From: DATHXC01 sp035459965
Lineage (GTDB): Bacteria; Pseudomonadota; Gammaproteobacteria; Burkholderiales; Methylophilaceae
DNA: 64,000 nt
Direction: 5' to 3'
Assembly (NCBI GenBank): GCA_035459965.1
Contig: DATHXC010000007.1
Location: 515,324-579,323, forward strand
Every line of letters begins with the position of its first letter. Within the stretch, counting starts at the first letter, position 1. The position numbers were made by a program, and so were the translations under genes. Below, piece after piece: positions 55,809 to 64,000 of this stretch. The notes beneath the pieces were generated by a model, which had not been told where the DNA came from, did no database searches, and was given only the letters and a program-made list of their open reading frames with translations.

Positions 55809-55844
55809 GCTATATTGATATAGCAAGCTTATCTTTAGATAAGC
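55809..55844. promoter_or_regulatory. Two tandem palindromes ahead of tldD
   Basis: GCTATAT-TG-ATATAGC (55809-55824) and GCTTATCT-TT-AGATAAGC (55827-55844) are both perfect inverted repeats, 2 bases apart, 20 bases before the tldD ATG. No T-run follows either, so a terminator is unlikely. They could be operators or RNA hairpins that mask the start region. Confidence 0.45.
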
Positions 55845-55864
55845 ATAGGCTTTTAGAAAGTTAG

Positions 55865-57343
55865 ATGATGAAACCAGACAATATACCTTCCAGCTCAAGC
55901 CCCGCAGCAGGCTCGCATTTTGACACGGCGATTGAAACGCTATTGTCGCCTTCCAACCTCGATGTAGCAGGCTTGCAAGGCGTGCTCAGCAGCATCATGA
56001 CGCACAAAGTGGATTACGCTGACCTGTATTTTCAGTACAGCCGCTCCGAGAGCTGGGGCCTGGAAGAAGGCCAGGTAAAGTCTGGTAATTTCAGCATAGA
56101 CCAGGGTGTGGGTGTGCGTGCTGTCAGCGGTGAAAAAACCGCATTTGCCTACTCTGACGATATCAACTTGCCAGCGCTGCAACAGGCAGCTGATGTGACT
56201 CGTGCCATCGCGGCTTTAGGTCAGGAGCAATCAAAGCAGGCAATTCAACGTATTTCAGCCCCACAACTGTATATACCGCAAGACCCTATCGCTTCGTTGA
56301 GTGCGGATGCCAAAGTCAAACTGCTGGAGCGTCTAGAGTTGTTTGCGCGCAAGGCTGACCCACGCATTACACAGGTGATGGCATCCATCGCCGGTGAATA
56401 TGAAGTGGTCATGGTCGCCCGCCACGATGGCGTGATGGCCGCTGATGTGCGCCCACTGGTACGTCTTTCCATCCAGGTCATTGCAGAGCATGATGGACGC
56501 CGCGAACAAGGCTCAGCAGGTGGTGGTGGCCGTTTCGATTACAGCTATTTTACCGATGAAGTTTTGCAGGACTATGCACAGAAGGCCGTGCATCAAGCGC
56601 TCACCAACCTGGATGCGCGCCCTGCCCCGGCTGGCAGCATGACGGTAGTCCTTGGTTCAGGCTGGCCTGGCATCCTGTTGCATGAAGCCATTGGCCACGG
56701 GCTGGAAGGCGACTTCAACCGTAAGGGCAGCTCTGCATTTGCGGGCAAGATAGGCCAACGTGTGGCGTCTGAAGGCGTTACCGTGGTTGATGACGGCACC
56801 ATTGCTGACCGTCGCGGTTCGCTGAATGTGGATGATGAAGGCAACCCGACACAACGTACTGTATTGATCGAAGACGGCATTTTGCGTGGCTATATCCAGG
56901 ATAGCCTAAATGCCAGGCTGATGGGCATGCCACTGACCGGTAATGCGCGCCGTGAATCCTATGCGCATATCCCCATGCCGCGCATGACCAATACCTATAT
57001 GCTTAATGGCAACATGCCGCCGGAAGAGATTATCAAGTCCGTCAAAAAAGGATTGTACGCAGCCAATTTCGGTGGTGGCCAGGTGGATATCACCAGTGGC
57101 AAATTTGTGTTCTCGGCTGCTGAGGCATGGATGATAGAAGATGGCAAGCTGACCTATCCGGTTAAAGGCGCAACGCTCATAGGCAATGGCCCGGATGTGC
57201 TGACGCGCGTCTCAATGATCGGCAATGACATGGCACTGGATTCTGGTGTCGGCACCTGCGGAAAAGAGGGGCAGAGTGTGCCTGTAGGTGTTGGCCAGCC
57301 AACTTTACGCATTGATGGCTTGACGGTAGGCGGTACGGTTTAA
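55865..57343 (+). CDS. tldD: TldD metalloprotease subunit
   Basis: This 492-residue protein has the TldD zinc motif [18 protein letters not shown] (His near 273), [11 protein letters not shown] upstream and the C-terminal [20 protein letters not shown] conserved region. TldD with TldE forms a cytoplasmic protease acting on small peptides such as microcins; the TldE/PmbA partner is not in this window. It starts at one of two successive ATG codons (MMKPDN). It follows the nitrilase gene, as in many proteobacteria. Confidence 0.94.
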   Translation: MMKPDNIPSSSSPAAGSHFDTAIETLLSPSNLDVAGLQGVLSSIMTHKVDYADLYFQYSRSESWGLEEGQVKSGNFSIDQGVGVRAVSGEKTAFAYSDDINLPALQQAADVTRAIAALGQEQSKQAIQRISAPQLYIPQDPIASLSADAKVKLLERLELFARKADPRITQVMASIAGEYEVVMVARHDGVMAADVRPLVRLSIQVIAEHDGRREQGSAGGGGRFDYSYFTDEVLQDYAQKAVHQALTNLDARPAPAGSMTVVLGSGWPGILLHEAIGHGLEGDFNRKGSSAFAGKIGQRVASEGVTVVDDGTIADRRGSLNVDDEGNPTQRTVLIEDGILRGYIQDSLNARLMGMPLTGNARRESYAHIPMPRMTNTYMLNGNMPPEEIIKSVKKGLYAANFGGGQVDITSGKFVFSAAEAWMIEDGKLTYPVKGATLIGNGPDVLTRVSMIGNDMALDSGVGTCGKEGQSVPVGVGQPTLRIDGLTVGGTV

Positions 57344-57432
57344 TATGATGTGACTGAGTAGGTAGTAATTGTGATGATGATTACCTGCCAGCTTAGCAAC
57401 ATGGAAGTCCCTCTTAACTGAAAGGATCTGAA

Positions 57433-57843
57433 ATGGCTACACCAAAAGCAGCACCAACAAAACCTGCGGCATCCAAGAAAGTCGCACCTGCTACCACTCC
57501 AACAGCCGCTGCAACACCCATTGCCAAGGCACCAGCCAAGAAAGTTGCAAGCAAGCCTGCAGCTGCAAAGAAACCTGCTACCGCAGTTAAGAAACCAGTA
57601 GCGAAAGCCGCAACACCAAAACCTGTAGCAAAAAAGCCGGCTGCAGCCAAGAAAGCCGCACCTAAAAAAGCGCCAGCCAAAAAAACACCAGTCAAGTCAG
57701 GCAAGTTCAATGCAGAAGACCGCCACAGAATGACTGAAGTGGCAGCCTACTATATAGCCGAAAGCAAAGCATTCGTTGGTCAGGCCGGTGAATTCTGGGC
57801 AGCCGCAGAAGCGCAGATCGCCAAGCTATTCAGCAAAAAATAG
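57433..57843 (+). CDS. Histone H1-like Lys/Ala/Pro-rich protein with C-terminal DUF2934-like domain
   Basis: This 136-residue protein has an N-terminal 90 residues built almost entirely of Lys, Ala, Pro, Thr and Val in KKPAAAKK-like repeats, as in bacterial histone H1-like proteins, which bind DNA by charge. The last 45 residues (RHRMTEVAAYYIAESKAFVG, FWAAAEAQIAKLF) resemble the small DUF2934 domain. Fusion of a basic tail to this domain occurs in betaproteobacteria. It probably binds nucleic acid; the targets are unknown. AAAGGA precedes the ATG. It lies between tldD and mfd. Confidence 0.82.
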   Translation: MATPKAAPTKPAASKKVAPATTPTAAATPIAKAPAKKVASKPAAAKKPATAVKKPVAKAATPKPVAKKPAAAKKAAPKKAPAKKTPVKSGKFNAEDRHRMTEVAAYYIAESKAFVGQAGEFWAAAEAQIAKLFSKK

Positions 57844-57856
57844 CGTTATCGTTGAC

Positions 57857-57880
57857 ATGACAGGCTTCACTGGCTGTCAT
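57857..57880 (+). terminator. Weak hairpin after the histone H1-like gene
   Basis: ATGACAG and CTGTCAT form a 7-bp stem with a 10-base loop, 14 bases past the stop codon. Only a short TT follows, so termination would be weak. Confidence 0.35.
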
Positions 57881-57991
57881 TTGTAGACTATAGGCGAATG
57901 TAAAGTGCGTAATATCAAAGTGCACCCAATGTACTGCACCGCTTATAGCGCACAACGGCTATAATATTTCGTTTATTCAAAAGCACCGCCC

Positions 57992-60900
57992 ATGCAGCAC
58001 CCTTGGCCAATTCCGCCACGCGGCCAATCTGAACGCGTTACACCACAAGCTTCCGGTACCGACAGCCTTGCACTAGCAGAGCTGGCATCCCGCCTTAAGA
58101 TTGCGGCAAAAAAATCACCGCTAGTCATCATTACTGCCAACGCTTTTGAAGCGCAGCGCCTGCTTGAAGAGATGCCATGGTTTGCACCTGACCTGAACGT
58201 GCATTTGTTGCCGGATTGGGAAACGCTGCCTTACGACCATTTCTCGCCACATCCTGACTTGATCTCCGAACGTCTGGCTACGCTTTACCAAGTCAGTCAG
58301 AACAATTGCGACGTGATTATTGTGCCCGCGGGTACTGCACTGCTACGTCTGCCTTCCCAGTCTTACCTGGCCGCAAATACTTTCATGTTGAAGAAAAGCC
58401 AGAAACTGGATCTGGATGCACTACGCAAGCAGTGCGCCGAAGCTGGTTATCATCATGTGAGTCAGGTGATGAGCCCAGGCGAATTCAGTGTGCGTGGTGG
58501 CCTGGTAGATTTGTTTCCCATGGGTAGCGCGCTACCCTATCGGCTCGACCTGTTTGATGACGAAATAGAAACTATCCGCACTTTTGATGTGGATACCCAG
58601 CGCAGCCTGTATCCGGTACCAGAAATACGATTACTGCCCGCGCGCGAATTCCCGCTTGATGAGAGTGGTATTGCCCGTTTCCGCCAGAATTTCCGCGAGA
58701 CTTTTGAAGGTGATCCGTCGCGCAGCCGCATCTACAAGGATGTAAGCAAGGGTATCGCCAGCGGTGGTATCGAATGGTACCTACCGCTATTTTTTGAGCA
58801 GACCGCTACCTTGCTGGATTACCTCCCGGAGAATGCCCTACTTTGTCTGCATGGCAATCTGGATTTAGCCGCCCAAAGTTTCTGGCACGAAGCGCAATCT
58901 CGCTATCGCTTATTGGCTCATGATCCCGAGCGCCCTATTCTCAAACCCGAAGTACTGCTCATCAAAGCAGACGATTTTTTCAGCCAGACGCATCAATATG
59001 CCCGCCTGACCATCAGTACGGAGAATGTGGCTACTGGCCTGCCTGAACTCGATATAGAACGACGCTCCGAACACCCGTTGCACAAGCTGCAGAGTTTCAT
59101 CAACCAATATTCCGGTCGCATATTAATCGCCGCAGAAAGTCTCGGGCGCCGCGAAACCATCCTGCAGTTACTTAACGAGCAAGGCATACGCCCGGTGACC
59201 TGTGAAACCTGGGCGGATTTTCAGGCAAGCAGTGAAGCGCTAATGCTTGGGGTATCACCACTACATGCAGGCAATGTTAACAATGGCATTGCAGTCATTA
59301 CCGAGGCGGAGCTTTATGCAGCCACAGTCCGGCAGCAACGCCGACGTGACAAGGATAGGGCACGCAGTACAGAAGGCATGCTCAAGGATTTATCAGAGCT
59401 GCGCGAGAATGACCCGGTGGTGCATGAACAGCATGGGGTGGGCCGTTATCGTGGATTGGTGAATCTCGATTTTGGTGAAGGCGAGACTGAATTCCTGCTG
59501 CTGGAATACGCGGGCGACGATAAGCTTTATGTGCCGGTATCACAATTGTTCCTGATCTCTCGTTACTCTGGCGGGCCACCGGAATCAGCACCACTACACA
59601 GGCTAGGCTCTGGTAATTGGGAAAAAGCCAAGAAAAAAGCCCTCAAGCAGATACGCGATACTGCTGCGGAACTACTTAATCTTTATGCACAGCGGGCAGC
59701 ACGTAAGGGTCATGCCTTTACGCTCACGCTCAAGGATTACGAAACATTTGCCGAAGGTTTTCCTTTCGAAGAGACACCCGACCAGCTATCCGCCATTGAG
59801 GCCGTCATCAGCGACATGCAGTCCGGCAGGCCTATGGACAGGCTGGTGTGTGGCGATGTCGGGTTCGGCAAAACCGAAGTGGCACTGCGTGCTGCATTTG
59901 TTGCAGTAATGGGGGGACGCCAAGTGGCGGTACTGGTGCCGACCACGCTGTTAGCCGAACAGCACTTCCAGAACTTTGTGGATCGCTTCGCAGAATGGCC
60001 AATCAAGATCGCAGAAATCTCTCGCTTCCGCACAGCCAAGGAACAAGCTGAGGCACTGAAAGGACTGGCAGATGGCAGCATCGACATCATCATCGGCACA
60101 CACAGACTGATTTCCAAGGACGTGAAATTCAAGAACCTGGGCCTAGTCATACTGGATGAGGAGCATCGTTTTGGCGTGCGCCAGAAAGAACAGCTCAAGG
60201 CCATGCGCGCCGAGGTCGATGTGCTGACACTCACCGCCACACCTATCCCAAGAACATTATCCATGGCCATGGAAGGCTTGCGCGAGTTCTCAGTCATCAC
60301 TACACCTCCGCAGAAGCGCCTGGCCATCAAGACCTTTGCTACCGACTACTCCGAAGGCATTATTCGCGAAGCCGCCATGCGCGAATTCAAGCGCGGCGGA
60401 CAGGTGTATTTCCTGCATAACGAAGTCGATACCATCCACTCGATGCGTGAAAAACTGGAGCGCATCCTGCCCGAGGCTCGCATCAGCATTGCCCATGGCC
60501 AATTGCGTGAGCGTGAGCTGGAACATGTGATGCGCGACTTCTACCATCAGCGCTCGAACTTGCTGCTATGTACCACCATCATCGAGACCGGTATCGACGT
60601 ACCCACCGCCAACACCATCATCATGAATCGTGCTGATATGTTTGGCTTGGCACAACTACATCAGTTACGTGGCCGTGTCGGGCGTTCGCATCACCAGGCC
60701 TATGCTTACCTGCTGACTGACCCCAACCGCACTATCACGCCACAAGCACAAAAACGCCTGGATGCGATTCAGTTATTGGAAGACCTGGGCGCTGGTTTCC
60801 ATTTAGCGATGCACGACCTAGAGATCCGCGGAGCTGGAGAATTATTAGGTGATTCGCAAAGCGGCGAGATGCAGGAAATCGGCTTTCACCTGTATTCGGA

Positions 60901-61399
60901 AATGCTGTCGCATGCCGTCAAGCAGCTTAAGGCCGGCAAGGAGCCTGATGTATCAGCGCCGCTAGGCATCACAACAGAAATCAACCTGCACAGCCCTGCG
61001 CTACTCACCAATGATTACTGCCCGGACGTGCATGAACGCCTTGTGTTATACAAGCGCCTCGCCAACTGCACTAACGATGACGAGCTGGATAACATGCAGG
61101 AAGAGCTGATAGACCGTTTTGGCCTGCTGCCAGAACAAGGCGAAGTGTTGATTGCAAGCCATCGCCTGCGCGTATCAGCTAAACCATTAGGCATCGTCAA
61201 GATAGACGCCAGTGACAGCGCGATTCAATTACAATTTAGCCAACATACAGAGCTCGACCCTACCAAGTTGATTGCACTACTTCAACGTGATCGCCGCTGC
61301 CGGATGAATGGCCCGGATAAACTACGTGTAACCGTGCAAATGCCCGACATACTGGACCGTGCTGATTTTATAAAAATATTACTGAAAGAATTTTTGTAG
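57992..61399 (+). CDS. mfd: Transcription-repair coupling factor
   Basis: This 1135-residue protein has the UvrB-like N-terminal domains (about 20-200, GEFSVRGGLVDLFPMGSALP), an RNA-polymerase-interaction domain near 470-560 (NDPVVHEQHGVGRYRGLVNL), and a RecG-like helicase with Walker A GDVGFGKTEVAL (about 621), DEEH (about 719), TATPIPRTL and GRVGRSHHQAYAYLL, then a C-terminal TRCF domain. It releases RNA polymerase stalled at lesions and recruits UvrA. The N terminus (MQHPWPIPPRGQSERV) is short and the ATG has no strong ribosome binding site. Confidence 0.96.
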   Translation: MQHPWPIPPRGQSERVTPQASGTDSLALAELASRLKIAAKKSPLVIITANAFEAQRLLEEMPWFAPDLNVHLLPDWETLPYDHFSPHPDLISERLATLYQVSQNNCDVIIVPAGTALLRLPSQSYLAANTFMLKKSQKLDLDALRKQCAEAGYHHVSQVMSPGEFSVRGGLVDLFPMGSALPYRLDLFDDEIETIRTFDVDTQRSLYPVPEIRLLPAREFPLDESGIARFRQNFRETFEGDPSRSRIYKDVSKGIASGGIEWYLPLFFEQTATLLDYLPENALLCLHGNLDLAAQSFWHEAQSRYRLLAHDPERPILKPEVLLIKADDFFSQTHQYARLTISTENVATGLPELDIERRSEHPLHKLQSFINQYSGRILIAAESLGRRETILQLLNEQGIRPVTCETWADFQASSEALMLGVSPLHAGNVNNGIAVITEAELYAATVRQQRRRDKDRARSTEGMLKDLSELRENDPVVHEQHGVGRYRGLVNLDFGEGETEFLLLEYAGDDKLYVPVSQLFLISRYSGGPPESAPLHRLGSGNWEKAKKKALKQIRDTAAELLNLYAQRAARKGHAFTLTLKDYETFAEGFPFEETPDQLSAIEAVISDMQSGRPMDRLVCGDVGFGKTEVALRAAFVAVMGGRQVAVLVPTTLLAEQHFQNFVDRFAEWPIKIAEISRFRTAKEQAEALKGLADGSIDIIIGTHRLISKDVKFKNLGLVILDEEHRFGVRQKEQLKAMRAEVDVLTLTATPIPRTLSMAMEGLREFSVITTPPQKRLAIKTFATDYSEGIIREAAMREFKRGGQVYFLHNEVDTIHSMREKLERILPEARISIAHGQLRERELEHVMRDFYHQRSNLLLCTTIIETGIDVPTANTIIMNRADMFGLAQLHQLRGRVGRSHHQAYAYLLTDPNRTITPQAQKRLDAIQLLEDLGAGFHLAMHDLEIRGAGELLGDSQSGEMQEIGFHLYSEMLSHAVKQLKAGKEPDVSAPLGITTEINLHSPALLTNDYCPDVHERLVLYKRLANCTNDDELDNMQEELIDRFGLLPEQGEVLIASHRLRVSAKPLGIVKIDASDSAIQLQFSQHTELDPTKLIALLQRDRRCRMNGPDKLRVTVQMPDILDRADFIKILLKEFL

Positions 61400-61410
61400 C
61401 ATTGCAATAC

Positions 61411-64000
61411 TTATGCGAAAGTTACCACGAAGTCTGTATTTGATAACACGCTAACACCTTGCAGTTGGGCCAATTGAACCGCTCCAATGCCACCATTACC
61501 ATCAGCATCATAAAACAGACTACCTGTAGACTGGTTGTAGATAATACGATCGTCCATATCTTGTGCGGTCGATAGATTGCCCAATCGAAATGCATCGCTG
61601 GATAAAACACCCAAAGGGCCTATCTGTGTGAAGAAATTAGTATCGAGCTGGAACTTATCCTCGCCGCTCACAAAATCCTGGATGCTATCGATACTGCCAG
61701 TCGCAAAGAATGAAGAGTCAAAAACAAATACATCACTTCCCTCGCCACCCCACAACGCATCGTTACCTACGCCGCCATTCAGGGTATCGTTGCCTGTAGA
61801 TCCAGATAAAGTATCTTGACCATCTCCCCCGAATAAGAAATTATCGGCAGCATTTCCAATCAATATGTCATTGTTTGATCCACCAACTGCATTCTCAATC
61901 ACAGTGCCGTAAGCAATCGCGAGATTATCTTCGCCGTTGTACCCATATTTGCCGATACTGTTGGCTATGTCATTAGAGCTATATCCAAACAAATTTAAAT
62001 TCTGCAAAAATCCAAAAGTCGACCTAGTACCCAGGTTATCACCCATGCCTATTGATGAAAAATGTCCTTCTCGCAAATCGATGATGCTGGGCCTTGTTGG
62101 AAAAAATGTCCCATACATTGCATTTGAGGCATCAATCGTATCAATACCGTCACCATCCCATATGGTTTGTAAAATAGGTTGATTTTGATTGATCGTGTAA
62201 GTTGAATTTCCCGAATTAAAATCTGTATTTGCCCCATAGATACTTTGTATTGCGGCAACATCATAAAGCATCAAAGTTGAAGGCTCGACGGTATAGTCGT
62301 AATACAAAGATGTCCCATTTTCAATATAGATATCACTATGTTGGGTGGAGTAATAAGACATTACCGTTAAGCTAGTCATATCTTCAGCTGGTGAGAGAAA
62401 TGGTGGCTCCTCAGTTCCATCGTAATTGCCTGGATGCTTCAGACCCAAGGCATGGCCAATCTCATGCAAAATAGTAGAAAACATGGTACTGCCGGGTGTT
62501 AAGTCACCCAAGTCAAAGGATGTTTTATAGTCTGAATTATTATTAATCCAGACATCTCCACTGGTCAGAAAACTAGGAATGAAGGATCCAAATCCAAAGG
62601 TATCTGGATAATATGCATAACCTAACGTATCTATAGCCGTTTGATCATCTGTGCCAAAGCGTAGTTGCACGCTGTCATTATTGGCGTCAGTAACCAGTTC
62701 AAAATTCAGGTTTGTAATATTTTCGTATAGCTGTAGCACACTATTTACTGCGTTTTGCTCGTAAGCATTCATTGCTCTGAAACCAGGGTGTGCTCCTGAA
62801 GCTTCATAAGTTGGGCTGCTATTTATAAAGCTATATTTGATAGTAGTCATACTCCATGACTCGCCTGAATCAAGTGCAGCAATCCCTTTGTTTGCAGATG
62901 GCTCGTTTTGAACAAGCGTAGAAATATTGACTGCTGGTCCAGACCCGAATTTGATCAGTTCAATTTCTTCCAGTGTATCTGTGCCATCAAGCCCTGAAAT
63001 GGTGTAAACGCCATTATCAAAAGTAATATCATAAAAATCCACAGCACCTGAGAAAACTGCCGTATCAGAACCACTCCCGCCAATCAGGCTGTCATCACCT
63101 GCCCCACCATTCAGGATGTCATTACCATTACCACCATCAAGCGTGTCGTTGCCTGCTGCACCGCTCAGATTATTATTGCCAATATTGCCCTGAATACTGT
63201 TGGCTAAACTATTACCGGTTCCATTAATCGCTGTTGAGCCGGTTAGCATGAGGTTTTCGATATTAGAAGACAACGTATATGTAACGCTGGATTGAACGTT
63301 ATCAAGCCCTTCATCTTCCAGCTCAATAATCACATCCAGCTGGTTGTCCACGATATAAATATCATTATCCGCACCCCCTGCCAGCGTGTCAGCACCGGCG
63401 CCACCATTGAGCATGTCGTTACCCGCACCGCCTTCAATGCTGTTTCTGGAGGCGTTACCTGTCAGCGAATTATCAAAGGCATTGCCAATGATATTAAACA
63501 GGCCAGTGCCTGTGTTAGCAAAAGAAACATTTTCAATATGCTCCAAGTTGGTGATGGTTAAATTCACCACTTTGGCAGTAGTGGTTGAAGTGTTGGCATA
63601 AGCGATCTGCAAAAGATCAGTCACACCTTCATTGTCTAGCTCAGTGATATTTACAAGCTCAGCCTCCTGATCAATCACATAGGTATCATCGCCAGCACCG
63701 CCTATCAGGGTATCGACCCCTTTGCCACCGGTGAGTACATTTGCAGCGTCATTGCCTGTGATTCGGTTATTGAGGTCATTACCGGTGAGATTGAGCAATA
63801 TAGGGTCAGTGTCACTGGCATCCAGATGCTCAAGGTTGGCGCCCAGCAGGATGGTGCTGAGCTTATTGGCGCCAGCACCTCCATGTAGTATTAAGGTATC
63901 GGTTCCCTGGATTACAAGTTCAGTTACGGTATCTTCCAATGAGGCAATGATGTTGAGCCCAGTGCCCGTGGTCTTGAGGTTGACGTCGTATTGGTCATCG
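61411..64000 (-). CDS. RTX protein with internal M10 serralysin-type zinc protease domain (N terminus outside window)
   Basis: The frame stays open to the window edge, 20 codons beyond the first possible start (TTG at 63939), so the N terminus is missing. The visible part has RTX-type nonapeptide repeats (about residues 55-300 counted from 63939: GGAGNDMLNGGAGADTLAGG), then a metzincin catalytic domain with HEIGHALGLKHP (about 492-503) and Met-turn VMSYYS (about 527), then a second RTX block (about 690-770: GSTGNDTLNGGVGNDALWGG) and a C-terminal tail ending TDFVVTFA typical of type I secretion. Known serralysins have the protease at the N terminus. No ABC exporter or inhibitor gene is visible. 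It is convergent with mfd, 11 bases apart. Confidence 0.85.
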   Translation of the reverse strand, partial: DDQYDVNLKTTGTGLNIIASLEDTVTELVIQGTDTLILHGGAGANKLSTILLGANLEHLDASDTDPILLNLTGNDLNNRITGNDAANVLTGGKGVDTLIGGAGDDTYVIDQEAELVNITELDNEGVTDLLQIAYANTSTTTAKVVNLTITNLEHIENVSFANTGTGLFNIIGNAFDNSLTGNASRNSIEGGAGNDMLNGGAGADTLAGGADNDIYIVDNQLDVIIELEDEGLDNVQSSVTYTLSSNIENLMLTGSTAINGTGNSLANSIQGNIGNNNLSGAAGNDTLDGGNGNDILNGGAGDDSLIGGSGSDTAVFSGAVDFYDITFDNGVYTISGLDGTDTLEEIELIKFGSGPAVNISTLVQNEPSANKGIAALDSGESWSMTTIKYSFINSSPTYEASGAHPGFRAMNAYEQNAVNSVLQLYENITNLNFELVTDANNDSVQLRFGTDDQTAIDTLGYAYYPDTFGFGSFIPSFLTSGDVWINNNSDYKTSFDLGDLTPGSTMFSTILHEIGHALGLKHPGNYDGTEEPPFLSPAEDMTSLTVMSYYSTQHSDIYIENGTSLYYDYTVEPSTLMLYDVAAIQSIYGANTDFNSGNSTYTINQNQPILQTIWDGDGIDTIDASNAMYGTFFPTRPSIIDLREGHFSSIGMGDNLGTRSTFGFLQNLNLFGYSSNDIANSIGKYGYNGEDNLAIAYGTVIENAVGGSNNDILIGNAADNFLFGGDGQDTLSGSTGNDTLNGGVGNDALWGGEGSDVFVFDSSFFATGSIDSIQDFVSGEDKFQLDTNFFTQIGPLGVLSSDAFRLGNLSTAQDMDDRIIYNQSTGSLFYDADGNGGIGAVQLAQLQGVSVLSNTDFVVTFA

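Noticed and set aside
57433..57700. Short repeated AAAGCCTGC-like motifs resembling a repeat array
   Set aside because: They are codons for the Lys/Ala/Pro-rich tail of the histone H1-like protein, not a separate element.
61700..61860. Periodic repeats in DNA near the end of the window
   Set aside because: They encode the RTX nonapeptide repeats and are not an independent repeat element.
1..64000. CRISPR arrays, tRNA or rRNA genes, phage modules
   Set aside because: No regularly spaced repeats, tRNA cloverleaf sequences, rRNA core sequences or phage structural genes were seen by eye; a tRNAscan and CRISPR search would be decisive.

Overview
The window looks like chromosomal DNA of a betaproteobacterium, most likely a Methylophilaceae-type methylotroph. 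This is an inference from the overall gene set: GlnE, a PEP-CTERM protein, a YhdP/nitrilase/TldD block, a histone H1-like protein and a Cpx-type system, with moderate GC. No rRNA or methanol-oxidation marker is present to prove it. Most of it is ordinary housekeeping, envelope and metal-homeostasis DNA; a few stretches look acquired or decaying. I see no tRNA, rRNA, CRISPR array, intact transposase or prophage.

Layout. 1-2.3 kb (minus strand): the start of argF (cut by the window edge), argD, then a PuuD-like four-helix membrane protein preceded by an unlisted 34-codon membrane peptide. 2.6-5.3 kb (plus): a Rieske oxygenase alpha subunit, a coupled EamA transporter and an unknown lipoprotein. 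5.4-11.9 kb (minus): a heavy-metal RND efflux operon in the order czcI-like, czcC, czcB, czcA. 11.9-14.3 kb (minus): a NarX/NarL-type two-component pair that faces away from a PEP-CTERM surface protein at 14.6 kb. 15.3-20.6 kb: glnE, and divergently acs plus a MAPEG protein. 20.7-28 kb: an EAL protein with degenerate GGDEF, an AT-rich acyltransferase-3/SGNH gene, copA, a divergent copZ-like chaperone, and the wreck of a HEPN-like gene. 28.3-34 kb (minus): two TonB-dependent siderophore receptors and a PepSY membrane protein behind a clear Fur box. 34.1-40.6 kb (plus mostly): prfC, a short PAS/MCP protein, an unknown 178-residue protein, a lipoprotein esterase (minus), YchJ, a bacterial PH-domain protein, YnfA and a DUF3616-like protein. 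40.6-43.9 kb: cpxA-cpxR facing a CpxP/Spy-like gene, with CpxR boxes between. 44.1-47.9 kb: a FadL-type porin and a PAS-GGDEF-EAL protein that may start at ATA. 47.9-50.5 kb (minus): a conserved hypothetical, a MITE-like 142-bp element and an ABC-F ATPase. 50.9-61.4 kb (plus): yhdP-like, nitrilase, tldD, a histone H1-like/DUF2934 protein and mfd. 61.4-64 kb (minus): an RTX protein with an internal serralysin-type zinc protease domain, running off the window.

The genes group into metal and iron handling (Czc efflux, CopA/CopZ, Fur-controlled receptors), envelope stress and surface biology (Cpx, PEP-CTERM, YhdP, RTX protease, acyltransferase), c-di-GMP and chemosensory signalling, and core metabolism or repair (Arg, GlnE, Acs, RF3, Mfd). 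The items most worth following up are the 34-residue peptide, the MITE-like element, the possible ATA start, the paired CpxR boxes with a small ORF, the 34-bp palindrome, and the RTX-M10-RTX architecture. All family assignments come from reading motifs by eye; no database search was possible.
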